From assembly GCA_022821585.1 (NCBI GenBank), contig JAJEDI010000022.1, positions 62,001-126,000 of the forward strand: a stretch of 64,000 bases of DNA, in the 5' to 3' direction. This stretch comes from Caldilineaceae bacterium (GTDB lineage Bacteria > Chloroflexota > Anaerolineae > Caldilineales > Caldilineaceae). The notes under the pieces are model-generated. The model had not been told where the DNA came from, searched no databases, and saw only the letters and a program-made list of their open reading frames with translations. This document shows positions 39,137 through 48,436 of the stretch, one piece after another; position 1 is the stretch's first letter; each line of letters begins with the position of its first letter. A program made the translations under genes and the position numbers.

Positions 39137-40519
39137 ATGACCAACGCAACCCAGTCCATGTTCTTCAAATCCAAAGGCGTCGACGCCCACTGGGATACCT
39201 GGATGTTCTACCACGAGGGCACCTTCTATCTCTTCTACCTCATCACCGAATACAGCCCCGGCGAGGGCTTCGGCCTCGCCACCTCCCCCGACGGCGTCAC
39301 CTGGACCGACCACGGTTGGGCCATCAAAGCCTCCGACAAAATGGTCACCTACCTCGGCACCGGCGCCGTCTGGAAGTCGCCCGACTTCGACACCAGCGGC
39401 CGCTTCATCTGCAATTACTCCGAATGGCGCGTCGAAGACGACGGCCGCCAGACCCAGAACATCTTCTTCGCCCATAGCCAAGACCTCATGAACTGGGCTA
39501 AGTTCGGCGACGATCACATCTTCAAAGTCGACACCCGCTACTACGAGCAGCACGGCCGCTGGGACTGCATCTTCCCCCTCCCCCGTCCGGAGGGCGGCTA
39601 CTACGGCTATTGGACCGCCACCCCCAATGACGCCGTCGGTTTCGGCTTCGGTCGCAGCGATGATGGCGTCCACTGGGAAGCCCTGCCCTCACCCGAACTG
39701 GTCTGGGAAGGCGCCGACCCGCCCAAAAGCATGGAGGCCGGCGCAGTCGCCGAATTCAAAGGCAGATTCTACGCCATCGTCGGCCAGGGCTCCCGCACCA
39801 TGAAGACCATGATCGCCGGCAACCCCGCCGGCCCCTACACCGTCGCCCCCGCAAACTACGCCCTCCTCGAAAACTCCGGCGAGCACAAACACACCTACTT
39901 CGCCCGCTTCCTCCGCACGCCCGACGACATCCTCGTCAACCACCACGCCGTAACCCGCTTCCAGCTCGACACCGGACGCGACATCTGCTACTGGGCCCCT
40001 TTGAAGAGAGCCTTCGTCGACGACAATGGCACACTCTGGTTCGGCTACTGGCAGGGCAACGAAGCCCTGAAGAGAAACCCGGTTTCAACGCAATTCACCG
40101 CCGCCAGCGGGCGCGTCCAAATGGCAGAAGCACCGGTAGACACTGCAGGCGGCGTAGTCATCGAAGGCAGCGTCACCCTCTCTGCAGCCGGTCAACCCGA
40201 ATCTGACTGGCCTGGCCTCTACGTCGAGTATGCATCAGGCCTCGGCAGCTACATCCAGGTAGGCCCCGCCGGCGTCACCCACTTCGGCCTCATGGCCGAG
40301 TCCGAAAACCAGTCCCAGCGCGAAGACGTCATGGCCCGCGCTTGGCCGTTCGGCGACACAGTCGTTTTCCGCACCCTCCTCAAGGAATCAGTCCTCGAAT
40401 TCTACCTCGACGACCTCCTCATCCAGTCCTACAGCCTACCCGCCGAAGCCACCGGCCGCATCGGCCTCCTCAACCCAACCGGTCAGCTCCAGGCCGTCCA
40501 GGTCTGGAACGCCGTCTGA
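39137..40519 (+). CDS. GH32/GH43-like five-bladed beta-propeller protein with C-terminal beta-sandwich
   Basis: A 460-residue protein whose N-terminal part (about 1-300) has propeller-blade repeats: 'WMFYHEGTFYLFYLITEYSP', 'LATSPDGVTWTDHG', 'FAHSQDLMNWAKFG' and 'FGFGRSDDGVHWEAL'. These are characteristic of clan GH-J/GH-F proteins (GH32, GH43, GH130). The C-terminal part (about 320-460) resembles the GH32 beta-sandwich ('GLYVEYASGLGSYIQVG', 'VLEFYLDDLLIQSYSLP'). There is no signal peptide, so it would act on an imported oligosaccharide. GGAAG precedes ATG 39137. It follows the second sugar permease pair. The exact family and catalytic acids cannot be fixed by eye. Confidence 0.8.
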   Translation: MTNATQSMFFKSKGVDAHWDTWMFYHEGTFYLFYLITEYSPGEGFGLATSPDGVTWTDHGWAIKASDKMVTYLGTGAVWKSPDFDTSGRFICNYSEWRVEDDGRQTQNIFFAHSQDLMNWAKFGDDHIFKVDTRYYEQHGRWDCIFPLPRPEGGYYGYWTATPNDAVGFGFGRSDDGVHWEALPSPELVWEGADPPKSMEAGAVAEFKGRFYAIVGQGSRTMKTMIAGNPAGPYTVAPANYALLENSGEHKHTYFARFLRTPDDILVNHHAVTRFQLDTGRDICYWAPLKRAFVDDNGTLWFGYWQGNEALKRNPVSTQFTAASGRVQMAEAPVDTAGGVVIEGSVTLSAAGQPESDWPGLYVEYASGLGSYIQVGPAGVTHFGLMAESENQSQREDVMARAWPFGDTVVFRTLLKESVLEFYLDDLLIQSYSLPAEATGRIGLLNPTGQLQAVQVWNAV

Positions 40520-40595
40520 CAAGATCGGAATGGACTGTTTTGTAGATTCATCCAAGCCAATTGGTTTCCTCCGAAGCACTCCGTGTATGAGAAAG

Positions 40596-40640
40596 GTGTG
40601 CTTCGCGCCCCTTCGCGTCCCTTCGCGGATTAGAAGGGTG
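40596..40640 (+). repeat. TTCGCG-type dispersed repeat
   Basis: Consecutive CCTTCGCG units (CGCGCCCCTTCGCGTCCCTT core) in the gap before a dioxygenase gene. The same unit occurs at 31029, 42781, 46340, 52553, 57697, 58846 and 63664, always in this orientation. Confidence 0.75.
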
Positions 40641-40737
40641 TTCTTCGAAACCTCCGTGGCCAAACCGGTTCTTGCCCTTTCAAATCCCAGTCTATTCAAT
40701 CGTCACCAAGCCCTATTCCACCGTCCATATTCCGCCC

Positions 40738-41592
40738 ATGACAAAAGTCCTCAATCCTGAGCAACTTGACCTCTACCACACCAACGGCTACCTCCACGCC
40801 CCCGCCGTCATACCCCCCGACCTCCTCAACCTCATGACCACCGTCCTCTCCCGCTGGGCGGACGACACAATCAAGGCCTGGCTCTCACAAGGACTCATCA
40901 ACGACCCCCGCACAGACCTCGACCTCCAACACCGTCTCGCCCACCTCTGGCAAGCCGCCGGAAGACCCAAATACATCCGCAGCCCCCGCCGCGACCTCGT
41001 CAGCCGCGAAATGTACGACATCCTCCTCCACCCCGCCCTCCTCGCCCTCGCCCATGACCTCCTCGGCACGCCCGAAATCTCCGTCCACGGCATCTTCAAC
41101 GCCCGCCCCAAACTGCCCGACCAGATCTGGACCCAGACCCCCTGGCACCAGGACGCGCAGTACTACCGCGACGCCGAACAGGTCCACGTCACCTCCATCT
41201 GGATGCCCATTCAGCCCGTCACCGAACACAACAGCTGCCTCCAGGTCGCACCCGGCCTCCACCGCGGCCCCCTCCACGAAGGCTGGAACGACCCCGAAAC
41301 CGGCTTCCTCGGCCTCGCACCTGAAGTACGCGCAAGCCTGCAAGGCGTATCCATCGAAATGCAACCCGGCGACGCCCTCTGCTTTACCCAGATAACCCCC
41401 CATCGCGCCCTCCCCAACCGCTCCAACCAGGTCCGCTGGTCCATCGACGTGCGCTACGAGCCCACCGCCCTGGCCACCGAAGCCGGCCAAAAGCAGGGCT
41501 TCATCGCCCACAGCCCCGACGATCCCGGCGCCGTCCCCACCTGTGAGGAATGGCTGCAAAAGTGGGAAGCCATCCCATCCGGGAGCTACTGA
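40738..41592 (+). CDS. Phytanoyl-CoA dioxygenase (PhyH) family protein, copy 2
   Basis: Fe(II)/2-oxoglutarate oxygenase, 284 residues. The iron ligands appear as His137 and Asp139 ('WHQDAQYYRD') and His222 ('ITPHRALPN'), with the co-substrate arginine in 'VRWSIDVRYEP'. 'NSCLQVAPGLHRG' matches the family beta-strand before the distal histidine. ATG 40738 starts the conserved 'LDLYHTNGYL' region; no clear ribosome site is seen. The next dioxygenase gene (41758) is a tandem relative separated by a hairpin repeat. The two share the 'NQVRWSIDLRY'-type end but differ elsewhere, so the duplication is old. Confidence 0.9.
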   Translation: MTKVLNPEQLDLYHTNGYLHAPAVIPPDLLNLMTTVLSRWADDTIKAWLSQGLINDPRTDLDLQHRLAHLWQAAGRPKYIRSPRRDLVSREMYDILLHPALLALAHDLLGTPEISVHGIFNARPKLPDQIWTQTPWHQDAQYYRDAEQVHVTSIWMPIQPVTEHNSCLQVAPGLHRGPLHEGWNDPETGFLGLAPEVRASLQGVSIEMQPGDALCFTQITPHRALPNRSNQVRWSIDVRYEPTALATEAGQKQGFIAHSPDDPGAVPTCEEWLQKWEAIPSGSY

Positions 41593-41618
41593 GCCGCGCT
41601 GCCCATTCAGTCGTATGA

Positions 41619-41645
41619 CCGTAGGGGCACCCCTTGTGAGTGCCC
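41619..41645 (+). repeat. GGGCACCC/GGGTGCCC hairpin repeat unit
   Basis: Single unit of the dispersed 27-bp family with right arm GAGTGCCC. It lies between two dioxygenase genes and could act as a bidirectional terminator-like structure. A TATAAT (41711-41716) downstream may be the -10 of the next gene. Confidence 0.75.
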
Positions 41646-41757
41646 TTTCCCCTCCCCATCTTGAACTGCGGCCCAACAATGTGAACTTTCCCCATCCACG
41701 CCTTGCACTGTATAATTCCACCAAACTGACCCGCTGCCACTTCCCGGACCCGCGACC

Positions 41758-42738
41758 ATGAGCCTCACACCAGACGAACTCACCCACTTCCACCGCCAGG
41801 GCTACCTGCTCAAAGCCGGCATCTTCACCCCCGCAGACCTCAAACCGCTCCAGGACGCCCTCACCGAGATCATCGATCAAACCGCCCGCGAACTGCAGGC
41901 CGCCGGCGAGTTGACCGACATCCACGCCGATCAGCCCTTCGGCCTTCGCCTCGCCCGTATCCACGCCGACAACCCGGCCGCCGGCGAAAAAATCACGGCC
42001 AAGGTCATGGGCAAAGGTGGCGGCGGCTACAACGGCCCCGCCATGCTGCATACCATCCGCCACCCCGCCCTCCTCTCCTGCATCGAAAGCCTCGTCGGCC
42101 CCGACATCATCGGATCATCCGTCTACCGCATCCGCCCCAAGCTCCCCGGCTGGGACCGCGGCGAAGTCCCCTGGCACCAGGACTCCGGCTATTTCCTCGC
42201 CCACTGCGACCGCCACCTCATCGTCACCTGCTGGGTCCCCCTCGTCGACGCCACCCTCGAAAACGGCTGCCTCCACGTCATCCCAACCGTGCACAAGACC
42301 GGCATCCTCCGCCACTACACCGAGGGACACGCCGGCTTCCTCGAAGTCGCCGACGAAGACCTGCCCGCAGTCGAACCCGTCCCCGTCCCCATGAAAGCCG
42401 GCGACGCCCTCCTGCTCACCAACCTCACCCCCCACGCCTCCTTCGCCAACAACACAGACGTGGTCCGCTGGAGCATCGACCTCCGCTACCAAAGCGCCAA
42501 CGTCCCCAATAACATCGAAGAAGAACCCGCCTCCTACACCACCGAACGCGACCCCGTCACCATGGCCTGCTACCCCCCCGAAGCCGACTTCGTCATCCGC
42601 GACCCCAACGACCCCGCCCGCGAAATCCACTCCGCCGACCAGTTCAGGCAACTCCGCCAGCGCTACGAAACAGCCCGCCCCAACACCCCCGGCCGCGGCT
42701 GGACCCCCCTCCAGGAGCGCTGCCACAACGCAGCCTAA
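41758..42738 (+). CDS. Phytanoyl-CoA dioxygenase (PhyH) family protein, copy 3
   Basis: Fe(II)/2-oxoglutarate oxygenase, 326 residues. His140 and Asp142 lie in 'PWHQDSGYFLAHCD', the distal His in 'LTPHASFANN' and the arginine in 'RWSIDLRYQS'. 'NGCLHVIPTVHK' is the usual strand. The C-terminal extension 'ERDPVTMACYPPEADFVIR' contains a bound-substrate-type loop seen in ectoine hydroxylase-like relatives, but the substrate cannot be inferred. ATG 41758 follows a possible TATAAT at 41711. The next 230 bp are TTCGCG repeats. Confidence 0.92.
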   Translation: MSLTPDELTHFHRQGYLLKAGIFTPADLKPLQDALTEIIDQTARELQAAGELTDIHADQPFGLRLARIHADNPAAGEKITAKVMGKGGGGYNGPAMLHTIRHPALLSCIESLVGPDIIGSSVYRIRPKLPGWDRGEVPWHQDSGYFLAHCDRHLIVTCWVPLVDATLENGCLHVIPTVHKTGILRHYTEGHAGFLEVADEDLPAVEPVPVPMKAGDALLLTNLTPHASFANNTDVVRWSIDLRYQSANVPNNIEEEPASYTTERDPVTMACYPPEADFVIRDPNDPAREIHSADQFRQLRQRYETARPNTPGRGWTPLQERCHNAA

Positions 42739-42780
42739 AAGGCAAAACCTGCCCACCGCACTCCTCAAACCCGATACGCC

Positions 42781-42893
42781 TTCGGTGTCCTTCGCGATCC
42801 TTCGCGGATCAAAGAGGTGTTCTTCGAGGTCCTCAGTGGCCCTTCGCGGAAAAAAAGATGTTCTTCGCGCCCTTTCGCGTGACTTCGCGGACC
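42781..42893 (+). repeat. TTCGCG-type dispersed repeat array
   Basis: About six TTCGCG units arranged in three sub-blocks separated by AAAGAGGTGTTCTTCG-like spacers. No coding potential beyond the repeat itself. Confidence 0.75.
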
Positions 42894-42971
42894 GATGGGT
42901 TTTTCTTGCTTCAACACTCAGGCGCGCAACATCACCAAAAGGCCTGTCGCCTTTCCACTACTGCTGAATTC

Positions 42972-43211
42972 TCAGCGTCCTTCCCAAAATGTCAACGATG
43001 TCTGGCCGGAAGTGGAAGAGGAAACTACCTGTGAGGCTGTTTCCGCACTTCGGCCCGCCTTCGCTTCCCGCAGGCGCGCCAGCCTCAGCAAACTGTCAAA
43101 CTCCGCCTGAAATGCAGCAATAGTGGTGTCCGGATCCGGCGCCATTCCCCTGTCGGTGACGAGACCGATATTCACCTGCCCCGCGTAGCTGAATATGCTC
43201 CCCTGGCTCAA
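42972..43211 (-). pseudogene. C-terminal remnant of a WS/DGAT (wax ester synthase-like) acyltransferase
   Basis: The 79-codon frame reads 'FSYAGQVNIGLVTDRGMAPD' followed by 'PDTTIAAFQAEFDSLLRLA', closely matching the C-terminal end (DUF1298 region) of bacterial wax-ester synthase/diacylglycerol acyltransferases. Upstream the frame meets a stop within 10 codons, and no catalytic HHxxxDG region is found in the next 100 bp, where a dioxygenase gene ends instead. I read this as a decayed, truncated gene. It lies close to a dead insertion sequence. Confidence 0.5.
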
Positions 43212-43323
43212 CGAATTGCCCCATTTGGCACCTTAGCTCATGATTCAGTTTCTGGGGCCCACTTCACCTCTACTGGCTGAAATTGACCGTGGCAAGCAAC
43301 TGGATGCTTTGCGGAGTAAACAC

Positions 43324-44205
43324 TTAGTCTTCTTTGGCCTGTGCCGCATAAATCGAGGTATACCCGCCAGACCAGTCCGGCGGTATTTGGCAGGGCCGGG
43401 GGTCGTGTTGTGCCCACTTAACCGGCTCACCTCTCAAGATTTCGTAAGCATGGCATGAGGGCTCGGGGTGTGGCGTGTAGGCTTTGGCGTCGGCAGAACT
43501 ATAGCAGTTGAGCAGCAACGGGCGTGGATCCGGTGACTTGCTGGAGGGTGAGTAGTGAAGCGTTCGGGCATTGTGAACTGTAATAGAACCGGCAGCTCCT
43601 GCCAGATACACAACTTCATCCATGTCAATTGTCGACGCATCGTCATCGCTCAAACAGCCCATCCAGTTTCCTTGGGCATCATACTGATTGTATAACGGGC
43701 CATTATGGCTGCCGGGCAAGGCGGCAAGTGGCCCGTTTGTCATGTCGGTATCAGCCAAATAACAACCAATGGTAAAGACGTTGTAATTGGTATGGGGGAA
43801 AAACTGAATATCCTGATGCCATTTAACCGTGTCGGATTCATCAAACCATTTGAAATTCAATTTTGAATGATGAAACACGACATTGGGCCCGGCCAAATCC
43901 TGTGCCACGTCCGCCATCAGCCCACTGGCAAAACGCCAATAGACATCACTTTGCTCATCAGGCCGTCTCAAGCGTCGCAATACCGGCGTGTCAGGCCCAT
44001 GCCCGGGCCCAATATCAAATACACGCCCCGATTCGGTCTCTGTTCGGCTGGCTTCGACAAAGTTATTGGTTACGCGCACGAGTTCGGCAATCGTCTCTTT
44101 GGGCACCAGATCTTCAACACCGACAAAGCCGTGCTCAAAGTAGTGCTCCCTCTGGGCTTGCGTCAATACTTTAGGTCTGTGCGACAAGATTTCTTCGGGG
44201 ATCAT
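43324..44205 (-). CDS. Phytanoyl-CoA dioxygenase (PhyH) family protein, copy 4
   Basis: Fe(II)/2-oxoglutarate oxygenase, 293 residues. His130 and Asp132 lie in 'VKWHQDIQFFPHTNYN', and the distal His in 'SITVHNARTLHYSPSS' is followed by an arginine in 'DPRPLLLNCY'. AGAGGAGA lies about 7 bases upstream of ATG 44205. Base composition is lower in GC and the codon use more AT-tolerant than in its neighbours. It is flanked by a dead IS1595-type transposase and a wax-ester-synthase remnant, so it may have arrived by horizontal transfer. The only PhyH copy on this strand in the 40-45 kb block. Confidence 0.9.
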   Translation of the reverse strand: MIPEEILSHRPKVLTQAQREHYFEHGFVGVEDLVPKETIAELVRVTNNFVEASRTETESGRVFDIGPGHGPDTPVLRRLRRPDEQSDVYWRFASGLMADVAQDLAGPNVVFHHSKLNFKWFDESDTVKWHQDIQFFPHTNYNVFTIGCYLADTDMTNGPLAALPGSHNGPLYNQYDAQGNWMGCLSDDDASTIDMDEVVYLAGAAGSITVHNARTLHYSPSSKSPDPRPLLLNCYSSADAKAYTPHPEPSCHAYEILRGEPVKWAQHDPRPCQIPPDWSGGYTSIYAAQAKED

Positions 44206-44229
44206 GATTCATTCTCCTCTGAACTTTTC

Positions 44230-44885
44230 TCACAGGTTTTCACAACCGTCGTAAGCCCTGTGCCCATTGTAATGAAGGGTCGCGCCTTCCTGGACCCTAT
44301 CGGTAATCTCCCGCTGGATCATGAGGGCTGTATTGTCGTCAGTCGGATTGGCCGCCATCAGTCCCTGAAATTTCCGCGTGCCCAACGCCGCCTCCTTGTC
44401 AACTGTACAGCACCCGGCCCGTGGCTTCTTGTCGGCATGTCTGTTGGCTTCATTTTCGCCAAAGAAACGCTCGTCAACCTCGACCTCGCCAACTGTGTCT
44501 ACAGCCTCGACGTCGACTGCCTCGCGCAACCGCTTCAGCAGGAACCTGCCGACTTTTGAGTGATTCCCGGTTCTTGCGCCAACTCCAGACTACTGACACG
44601 TTTACGGGTCGTCTGGAGCAGGTTCAGGGAGTACAGCCGCTTGTTCAAGGGGATGTGGGACCGTTCAGAGATGGTTTCGGTTCTGACCGTGAGCTACCTG
44701 CGGCATCCCTCCAGATTGCACTGATGATACTGGGAGTCCCGCATCTTGGTGGTGTGGCCGCTTTCCCAAAGCGGGCACACTGTCCTGCCGTCCGGCCACC
44801 TTCATGTCTCAATGGCGTCTATTGCGGCCTGTTAGTCCGGGAACTGTTCAAAGAACGCAAAAGTGCTGGTCGTCACGTCACCCAC
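44230..44885 (-). mobile_element. Dead IS1595-family (ISXO2-like) transposase remnant
   Basis: Reading the minus strand gives the usual N terminus 'FAFFEQFPD', 'QAAIDAIET', a zinc-ribbon-like 'CPLWESGHTTKMRDSQYHQC', then 'HIPLNKRLYSLNLLQTTRK' and 'SLELAQEPGITQKSA', broken by three in-frame stops. A frameshift near 44545 moves to the frame of 44230-44529 ('FLLKRLREAV', 'GEVEVDERFFGENEANRHA', 'HYNGHRAYDG'). It stops before the last third of the DDE domain, and the second acidic residue looks replaced. Terminal inverted repeats and target duplications are not recognisable. The element is inactive. Confidence 0.8.
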
Positions 44886-45086
44886 GGATTCACGCCTTGT
44901 CGTTCTGGCCTTTCTCCATTACGACAACATCCTTATACACCAGCGGTCTGCTGTGTCAAGTATATTATTTTCCAGGTTTCTGAGGGGCAGAGGGGAGGTA
45001 GACCTGCGGTAGAAGAAAAGGAGAGAAGAGAGAGGGGGCCTCGCGGAGAAGTCCGGGCCTACAACCGAAACGGGCCACCGCGCCCG

Positions 45087-46235
45087 CTACCGTTCATGAA
45101 TCAACACCAGCGTGCCCGGATTGATGTCGGTGCTGAACATCCAGCCGTCATCGTCATCGTCGTACATGAACGGGAACGCCCAGTCGAAGAGCCACTCGGC
45201 GTCATCCTCGGTCAAATTGATGCAACCGCGGCTCATCGGCCTGCCGAAGTTGCTGTGCCAATAGGTGCCGTGAAAGGCGTAGTCCTCGAAAAAGTACTGG
45301 ACATTCTTGACCTCCTCCACATGGTATGACGTACCGGTGGCGCGGTTTCCGCCGCGCATGTCTTGCATCGCGATCTTGACCCAGATGCGGTATGTCCCCG
45401 TTACGGTGGGCGAGTCGCCAACTCCGGATGAGATAACGAACACTTTGACCGGTCTGGCGCCCTCATACGCAATCGCTATCTGTTCGTTGAGGTCGACCTC
45501 GATCCAACGCTCCGTGAGCGTAGGGTAGAGGCTCCAGTCAAGCCTCTGTTCCATGTTTTCCAGGAGTTCAAGCGCGTTTTCAGATGGAATGCGCAGCAAG
45601 AGGCCAGGTTCAAGAGTGCCGTAGTTCTGCAGGTCGTTCAAGCGGGCCAGAGCGCCAGGATTGACTTCGTGCAGCGCCGCGATGTCTACGAGCGACTCGC
45701 CTGCCTGCACGATATGAACCGAAAGACGGGTCGGCCCCGGTTGCGTCGCCGAAATGGGACTCGCGGGCTGCAGGCCGGTCACCGGATCAGCAGGTTGAGC
45801 ACCGGGCGCGAGCGCGTGCGGCACCAGCAGTTCCTGACCCAAACTGAGCCACTCCTCGGAAGTGAATCCATTTATGGTCATGAGCCGGGTCAGGCTGATA
45901 CCATGTTTTCCAGCCAGACGAAACAGGGTGTCGCCTGGCTGGACAGTGTAGAGCTGAAAACGATCGACAATCTCGGCTGTCTCAGGCACATCCTCCCCAC
46001 CGTCGATCAAGAGCCGCTGGCCGTACCTAACATAGTTGACGTCCGGCAAGTCGTTGAGCTCCTGCAAAATCTCAACCGTCGTCCCATACCGCTTCGCAAT
46101 CTCGCTAAGCGTTTCACCCGGTTGGACGACGTGCTCTTCAGATGCGTAGACGCCGCCGGAAGTTGACATGACAGCGACAGCCGCCAGAATGAGAGCCAGT
46201 GTCCCGCGGGCTAACGATTTCATATGCCGTCTCAT
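45087..46235 (-). CDS. Secreted LysM-repeat L,D-transpeptidase
   Basis: A cell-wall enzyme of about 382 residues. The signal peptide covers about 1-32 (cleavage near 'GVYASEE'). Three LysM peptidoglycan-binding repeats begin with 'HVVQPGETLSEIAKRYGT', 'YTVQPGDTLFRLAGKHG' and 'HIVQAGESLVDIAALHE'. A C-terminal YkuD L,D-transpeptidase domain carries the motif 'MSRGCINL', with catalytic Cys338 and the upstream His in 'FHGTYWHSNFGRP'. It would cross-link peptidoglycan 3-3 or anchor proteins. ATG 46235 is chosen; ATG 46223 is an alternative. An Asp run ('YDDDDDGW') near the C terminus is unusual. Monocistronic. Confidence 0.93.
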   Translation of the reverse strand: MRRHMKSLARGTLALILAAVAVMSTSGGVYASEEHVVQPGETLSEIAKRYGTTVEILQELNDLPDVNYVRYGQRLLIDGGEDVPETAEIVDRFQLYTVQPGDTLFRLAGKHGISLTRLMTINGFTSEEWLSLGQELLVPHALAPGAQPADPVTGLQPASPISATQPGPTRLSVHIVQAGESLVDIAALHEVNPGALARLNDLQNYGTLEPGLLLRIPSENALELLENMEQRLDWSLYPTLTERWIEVDLNEQIAIAYEGARPVKVFVISSGVGDSPTVTGTYRIWVKIAMQDMRGGNRATGTSYHVEEVKNVQYFFEDYAFHGTYWHSNFGRPMSRGCINLTEDDAEWLFDWAFPFMYDDDDDGWMFSTDINPGTLVLIHER

Positions 46236-46973
46236 AAGGTTGTCCCCAACAAATAGAGCCCGTTGACGTCTCTCAGAACAGCGATTCGAGGGGGCAAATC
46301 GCTTGTCCTCAATGGGCCCCGCAGCTGCACAAAGAAAATCCATTTCGCCTTCGGTCTTCTTCGCGTCCCTTCGCGGATCGATTGGTTTGGTCTTTCACTA
46401 CATAAAGTTTATCAACTCACCCTATACCCCTGAAATGCAGCCAAGATTCGCAGATCAACACCTGAAACTATCCTCCATCTCCTTCTTCTGTGGCATCAAG
46501 ATGAAGCAAAATGGCCCGATGTGTCCCTCTAATTGCCGTCCTGATCTTAGCCTACTTTACTGGGCCATTACAGCAGTAAAACGCCCCAAAACTGCTGTCC
46601 CGTTCTACGATTCCGGTGGCGGCGCCCGCGGCCCGGTCCCAGCCTGTCCTGGCCCCCTTGCCGGTCCGCAAATATCCCGCCGCGACCGCCCTTTTCCCCT
46701 TTCCGGTCCGACGTGCGATATTCCTACAATTCATGTATAATTTGCATCCGGGAACACGCCCCTGCACCCATCGCCGCCCCCGGCGTGTGCACTGTCACTG
46801 AATCGGGCGTACCCTGTCGTACCGCACACGAAGCTTTTCTTGCCCAGGCAAGCCTGTAACCAACATATTTCGCCGGCAACGACGCGGCCCGTTGCGCCCG
46901 GATTCGGCACATTTCTCGCAGTCTGTCGCATGTCAGCACCCAGTCCGATCGTGCTCGAGAAAGGAGACCTCCC
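46236..46973. other. Intergenic region between divergent genes
   Basis: Holds a TTCGCG-type repeat (46340-46385) and a possible -10 TATAAT (46736-46741) for the desaturase-Rieske gene. That would give a leader of about 230 bases. No gene or RNA is recognised. Confidence 0.5.
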
Positions 46974-48380
46974 ATGAGTGTGCAGGCGATCCCCAGAAAC
47001 TACAGCCTCTCCGGCGGCCACCAGGACGCCGTTGAACTCGACGATGACCGCATCGTCGAGCGCATGGAAGAAACGTGGTGGAAACCCAAACTCACGCGCC
47101 AGCAGATGAGGGAGATCATGCAGCGCCGCGACGGCCCCGCCCTGCGGCACTACGGCCTCTGGTTCTTCCTCCTCGCCGTCAGCGCCTACCTCGCTGTCGT
47201 ATCCTGGGGCACCTGGTGGGCAATCCCAGCCTTCCTGATTTACGGGACAATCTACTCCTCGTCCGACGCCAGTTGGCACGAGTGCGGCCACGGCACCCCC
47301 TTCCGCACCCACTGGCTCAACGAAGTCCTCTATCACATCAGCTCCTTTATGACCTTTCGCGAAGCCTACATGTGGCGCTGGAGCCACTCCCGCCACCATA
47401 CCCACACCTACATCGTCGGCCGCGACCCTGAAATCCAGGTCCAGCGCCCCGCCGACCTGCTCAAAATCGCCATGGACTTTTTCTATATTCGCAGTGGGCC
47501 CCCTGAAGTCTGGCGCGTCCTTCGCAACGCTTTAGGCCGGCCCAACTCGGACGTGCTCGACTTCATGCCCGAACGCGAGCTGCCCAAGATGTACTGGTCC
47601 TCCCGCATCTACTTCGCCATCATCGCCGCCTTCGCCGTCTGGTCCGTCGCCATCGGCAGCTTCCTGCCCATGATGTTCGTGCTCCTCCCCCGCTTCTACG
47701 GCGGCTGGCTCCATCAGCTCCTCGGCCTCACCCAGCACGCCGGCCTCGGCGAGGACACCTACGACCACCGCGAAAACACCCGCACCGTCTTCGTCAACCC
47801 CGTTTTCGCCTACCTCTACATGAACATGCAGTACCACATCGAGCACCACTCCATGCCGATGACCCCCTTTCACGCCCTGCCCAAACTGCATGAAGCCGTC
47901 AAGGATCAGATGCCCCCGCCCTACAAGAACCTCTGGGAGTGCTACAGAGAGATGATTCCCGCCCTCATCAAGCAGGCTACCGGCGATCCCGGCTTCCAGA
48001 TAATGCGCCCCATTCCCAAGGATCCGGAAAACGATACCGCCGAGACGCGTGCCGCCGCCGAGTCCGCCGGCGAATGGGTCGAGGTCGGCCCGGTCGAGGA
48101 CCTCGTTGAAGAAGATGTAATTCGCTTTGACCACGGCAGCCGCACCCTCGCCGTCTACCGCCTCAAAGGCGACAGATTCTACGCCACCGACGGCCTCTGC
48201 ACACACGAATACGCCTATCTCGCCGACGGTCTCGTCATCGACGAAGTCGTCGAGTGCCCGCTCCACAACGGACGCTTCGACATCACCACCGGCCGCGCCC
48301 TGCGCGCCCCCGCCTGCGACCATCTTGAGACCTATCCCGTCGAACGACGCGGCAACTCGCTTTTCGTTCGTGTCGCTTAA
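46974..48380 (+). CDS. Membrane fatty-acid-desaturase/Rieske fusion (MocD-MocE-like), copy 1
   Basis: A 468-residue fusion. The N-terminal part (about 40-340) is a membrane di-iron hydroxylase/desaturase with histidine boxes HECGH (102-106), HSRHHTH (138-144) and the third box around His288 and His291-His292 ('YHIEHHSMP'). The C-terminal part (about 365-468) is a Rieske [2Fe-2S] domain with Cys409, His411, Cys428 and His431 (C-X-H-X16-C-X2-H). In rhizobial rhizopine catabolism, MocD (oxygenase) and MocE (ferredoxin) are separate proteins of these types; here they are one chain. AAGGAG lies 8 bases before ATG 46974. It heads a gene series with a paralogue and MocA/MocC-like genes. O- or N-demethylation of a polyol is a reasonable hypothesis. 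Confidence 0.92.
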   Translation: MSVQAIPRNYSLSGGHQDAVELDDDRIVERMEETWWKPKLTRQQMREIMQRRDGPALRHYGLWFFLLAVSAYLAVVSWGTWWAIPAFLIYGTIYSSSDASWHECGHGTPFRTHWLNEVLYHISSFMTFREAYMWRWSHSRHHTHTYIVGRDPEIQVQRPADLLKIAMDFFYIRSGPPEVWRVLRNALGRPNSDVLDFMPERELPKMYWSSRIYFAIIAAFAVWSVAIGSFLPMMFVLLPRFYGGWLHQLLGLTQHAGLGEDTYDHRENTRTVFVNPVFAYLYMNMQYHIEHHSMPMTPFHALPKLHEAVKDQMPPPYKNLWECYREMIPALIKQATGDPGFQIMRPIPKDPENDTAETRAAAESAGEWVEVGPVEDLVEEDVIRFDHGSRTLAVYRLKGDRFYATDGLCTHEYAYLADGLVIDEVVECPLHNGRFDITTGRALRAPACDHLETYPVERRGNSLFVRVA

Positions 48381-48436
48381 CTCAATACAATGCGCATTGG
48401 CTCCCCGATTGCAACGATATCGATAGGAATACAGCC

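Noticed and set aside
44421..45329. 302-codon plus-strand frame over the transposase remnant
   Set aside because: No domain; overlaps an IS1595 remnant readable on the opposite strand and the end of the L,D-transpeptidase gene.
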